DNA of 6,386 bases from Bacillota bacterium (GTDB taxonomy: Bacteria; Bacillota_C; Negativicutes; JAEYSJ01), in contig JAEYSJ010000283.1 in NCBI GenBank assembly GCA_023434855.1, positions 1 to 6,386 of the forward strand, written 5' to 3'. The stretch's first letter is position 1; every line of letters starts with the position of its first letter. Below are positions 5,681 to 6,386 of the stretch, one piece after another. The translations under genes were made by a program, and so were the position numbers. The notes under the pieces were generated by a model that was not told the DNA's origin, searched no databases, and saw only the letters and a list, made by a program, of their open reading frames with translations.

Positions 5681-6115
5681 ATGGAGTTTATTACATCTTT
5701 GTTAAGAGACAAAGGGTTCAAGGTGACCCCGCAACGACTTGCTATTTACACAGTACTGGCTAATACCAAGGTTCATCCCAGCGCAGAGATGATTTTTAGC
5801 CAACTACAACCAGTATATCCTACTATGAGCTTGGCAACTGTTTATAAAACTATTGAGATTCTAAAAGAAATAGGTATGGTCCAGGTGCTCAATGTTGGTG
5901 AAGATAGTTTCCGCTATGACGCTAATATCGAGAATCACCCCCATATCAGATGTATGGCCTGTGGCCGGGTAGATGACCTTGAAGGCATTGAAGCTGATGA
6001 GTTTATCAAGGGAGTATCCAATCTTACTTCCTACCAGGTAACAGGGCAGCAGTTCTATTTCTTCGGCATATGCCCTGAATGCCAGACCAAAAGCAAGGGA
6101 AGATTGTCTGCCTGA
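5681..6115 (+). CDS. perR: PerR-type peroxide-sensing repressor (Fur family)
   Basis: 144 aa, full length for the family. The N-terminal winged helix (about 1-75) has VTPQRLAIYTVL, HPSAEMIFSQL and SLATVYKTIEIL; the dimerisation and metal domain follows. All nine ligands known from B. subtilis PerR occur at a constant offset of five: regulatory metal H32, D80, H86, H88, D99, and structural zinc C91, C94, C131, C134. The Asp at position 80 favours PerR over Fur. PerR with iron is oxidised at its His ligands by peroxide and then releases DNA, derepressing oxidative-stress genes. Position 56 is Lys, where PerR typically has Asn and Fur Arg, so a different Fur-family specificity is not excluded. 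The ATG at 5681 follows AGGTG (5669-5673). It has its own promoter and box, and the rubredoxin-like gene follows 16 bases on. Confidence 0.88.
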   Translation: MEFITSLLRDKGFKVTPQRLAIYTVLANTKVHPSAEMIFSQLQPVYPTMSLATVYKTIEILKEIGMVQVLNVGEDSFRYDANIENHPHIRCMACGRVDDLEGIEADEFIKGVSNLTSYQVTGQQFYFFGICPECQTKSKGRLSA

Positions 6116-6131
6116 TCTAAGGAGGTGCAGT

Positions 6132-6242
6132 ATGGCTGTCTGGAAATGCAGTGTCTGCGGCGCAACCAAGGAAGGCCGCTGCCGCCCCGGGAAGTGCCCG
6201 GAATGCGGTGCCCCCAAAGACAAAATTGAAAAACAAGCGTAA
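6132..6242 (+). CDS. RCKP-type rubredoxin-like protein
   Basis: 36 aa, MAVWKCSVCGATKEGRCRPG followed by KCPECGAPKDKIEKQA. Two CxxC knuckles (C6/C9 and C22/C25) match the metal site of rubredoxin and of the rubrerythrin C-terminal domain, so it should bind one iron (or zinc) through four Cys and carry electrons in the cytoplasm. An extra Cys (C17) lies in the RCRP stretch characteristic of this short family. It is shorter than a classical rubredoxin (about 52 residues), because the loop between the knuckles is compressed. The start follows a near-perfect TAAGGAGGTG (6118-6127), 16 bases after perR. Co-transcription with a peroxide regulator fits a role in peroxide or superoxide reduction with rubrerythrin-type enzymes, but no partner enzyme is in the window. 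Confidence 0.88.
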   Translation: MAVWKCSVCGATKEGRCRPGKCPECGAPKDKIEKQA

Positions 6243-6245
6243 CAG

Positions 6246-6260
6246 AAAAACCCGGCGTTA
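6246..6260 (+). terminator. Probable left half of the perR operon terminator, cut by the insertion sequence
   Basis: AAAAACCCGGCGTTA has the form of an A-tract plus the 5' arm of a GC-rich terminator (compare AAAAACCCTGCGGA of the intact one at 5396), but no matching CGCCGGGTTTTT follows. The insertion sequence end begins at 6261. I infer that the missing arm lies beyond the far end of the element. Confidence 0.4.
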
Positions 6261-6305
6261 TGAAGTGCCCCCTGTCAAGTAGACAGTAGAAAAAATAAAA
6301 ATTTC

Positions 6306-6343
6306 TGACACCAATCAATTATTGCTGGTTGGTGTCATTTTTT
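6306..6343. terminator. Bidirectional terminator inside the insertion sequence
   Basis: TGACACCAATCA (6306-6317) pairs with TGGTTGGTGTCA (6326-6337), 12 bp with one G-T pair and an 8-base loop. It is followed by T6 on the plus strand, and by GAAATTTTTATTTTTT when read on the minus strand. It should end the transposase transcript and also stop read-through from the perR operon. Confidence 0.8.
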
Positions 6344-6386
6344 ATGCTACTGAACACAGGTATTTCCTGTATTCCAAAGGTGTCAT
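6342..6386 (-). CDS. IS3-family transposase, C-terminal end (partial)
   Basis: The last 14 codons and a TAA (6344-6342) read MTPLEYRKYLCSVA on the minus strand. TPxEYRxxL near the C-terminus is typical of IS3-family orfB transposases (DDE integrase core), which carry out cut-and-paste or circle-forming transposition. The catalytic DDE residues are outside the window. The Met at 6386 is internal, not the start. Confidence 0.65.
   Translation of the reverse strand: MTPLEYRKYLCSVA

Larger units (their letters stand above)
6261..6386 (-). mobile_element. End of an IS3-type insertion sequence (continues past the window)
   Basis: The outer end begins TGAAGTGCCCCCTGTCAAGT with AGACAGT after it, which resembles IS3/IS150-group inverted repeats (TG start, C-run, then AAGT..GACAG). 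Inside it, on the minus strand, are a transposase C-terminus and a hairpin. The element lies 18 bases after the rubredoxin-like gene. The other end, the target duplication and the rest of the transposase are outside the window, so completeness is unknown. The subgroup is inferred from memory. Confidence 0.7.

Noticed and set aside
5861..6318. Minus-strand frames of 87-120 codons opposite perR and the rubredoxin-like gene
   Set aside because: Both plus-strand genes are secure from conserved metal ligands; the antisense frames look non-native.

Overview
The window looks like a chromosomal stretch of an anaerobic, endospore-forming Firmicute, most likely a Negativicutes/Sporomusaceae relative. 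I infer this from two adjacent coat-type genes (one clearly CotF family), a PerR next to a tiny rubredoxin-like protein, strong AAGGAGG ribosome binding sites, and protein similarity recalled from memory. No rRNA or taxon-specific marker is present, so the genus is not resolved.

Left part (1-1951, minus strand): the N-terminal 276 codons of tex (S1-type RNA-binding transcription accessory protein), running off the left edge. Upstream of it on the same strand is a complete HD-GYP protein, whose stop codon lies inside its own intrinsic terminator. Middle (1952-4651): a divergent regulatory region of about 300 bp with a cluster of GGAC/GTCC palindromes, then a 797-residue membrane diguanylate cyclase (MASE3-GAF-GAF-GGDEF) on the plus strand. 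A predicted maker and a predicted breaker of cyclic-di-GMP are thus transcribed back to back from one shared control region, although the HD-GYP protein carries two Asp-to-Asn changes at catalytic positions.

Right part (4652-6386): two small coat-type genes (65 and 112 aa) ending at a perfect 16-bp bidirectional terminator; opposite them, a probable broken or unannotated small minus-strand gene; then perR with a clean sigma-A promoter and a Fur/PerR-type box over its start of transcription. Sixteen bases after perR is a 36-residue rubredoxin-like protein. The right edge is the end of an IS3-type insertion sequence, holding the last 14 codons of its transposase. It appears to have landed in the terminator of the perR operon.

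I see no defence system, CRISPR array, tRNA or rRNA. The points most worth checking are the frameshifted small ORF at 5431-5599, the IS junction at 6260/6261, the Asn-substituted HD-GYP site and the palindrome cluster at 2017-2069.
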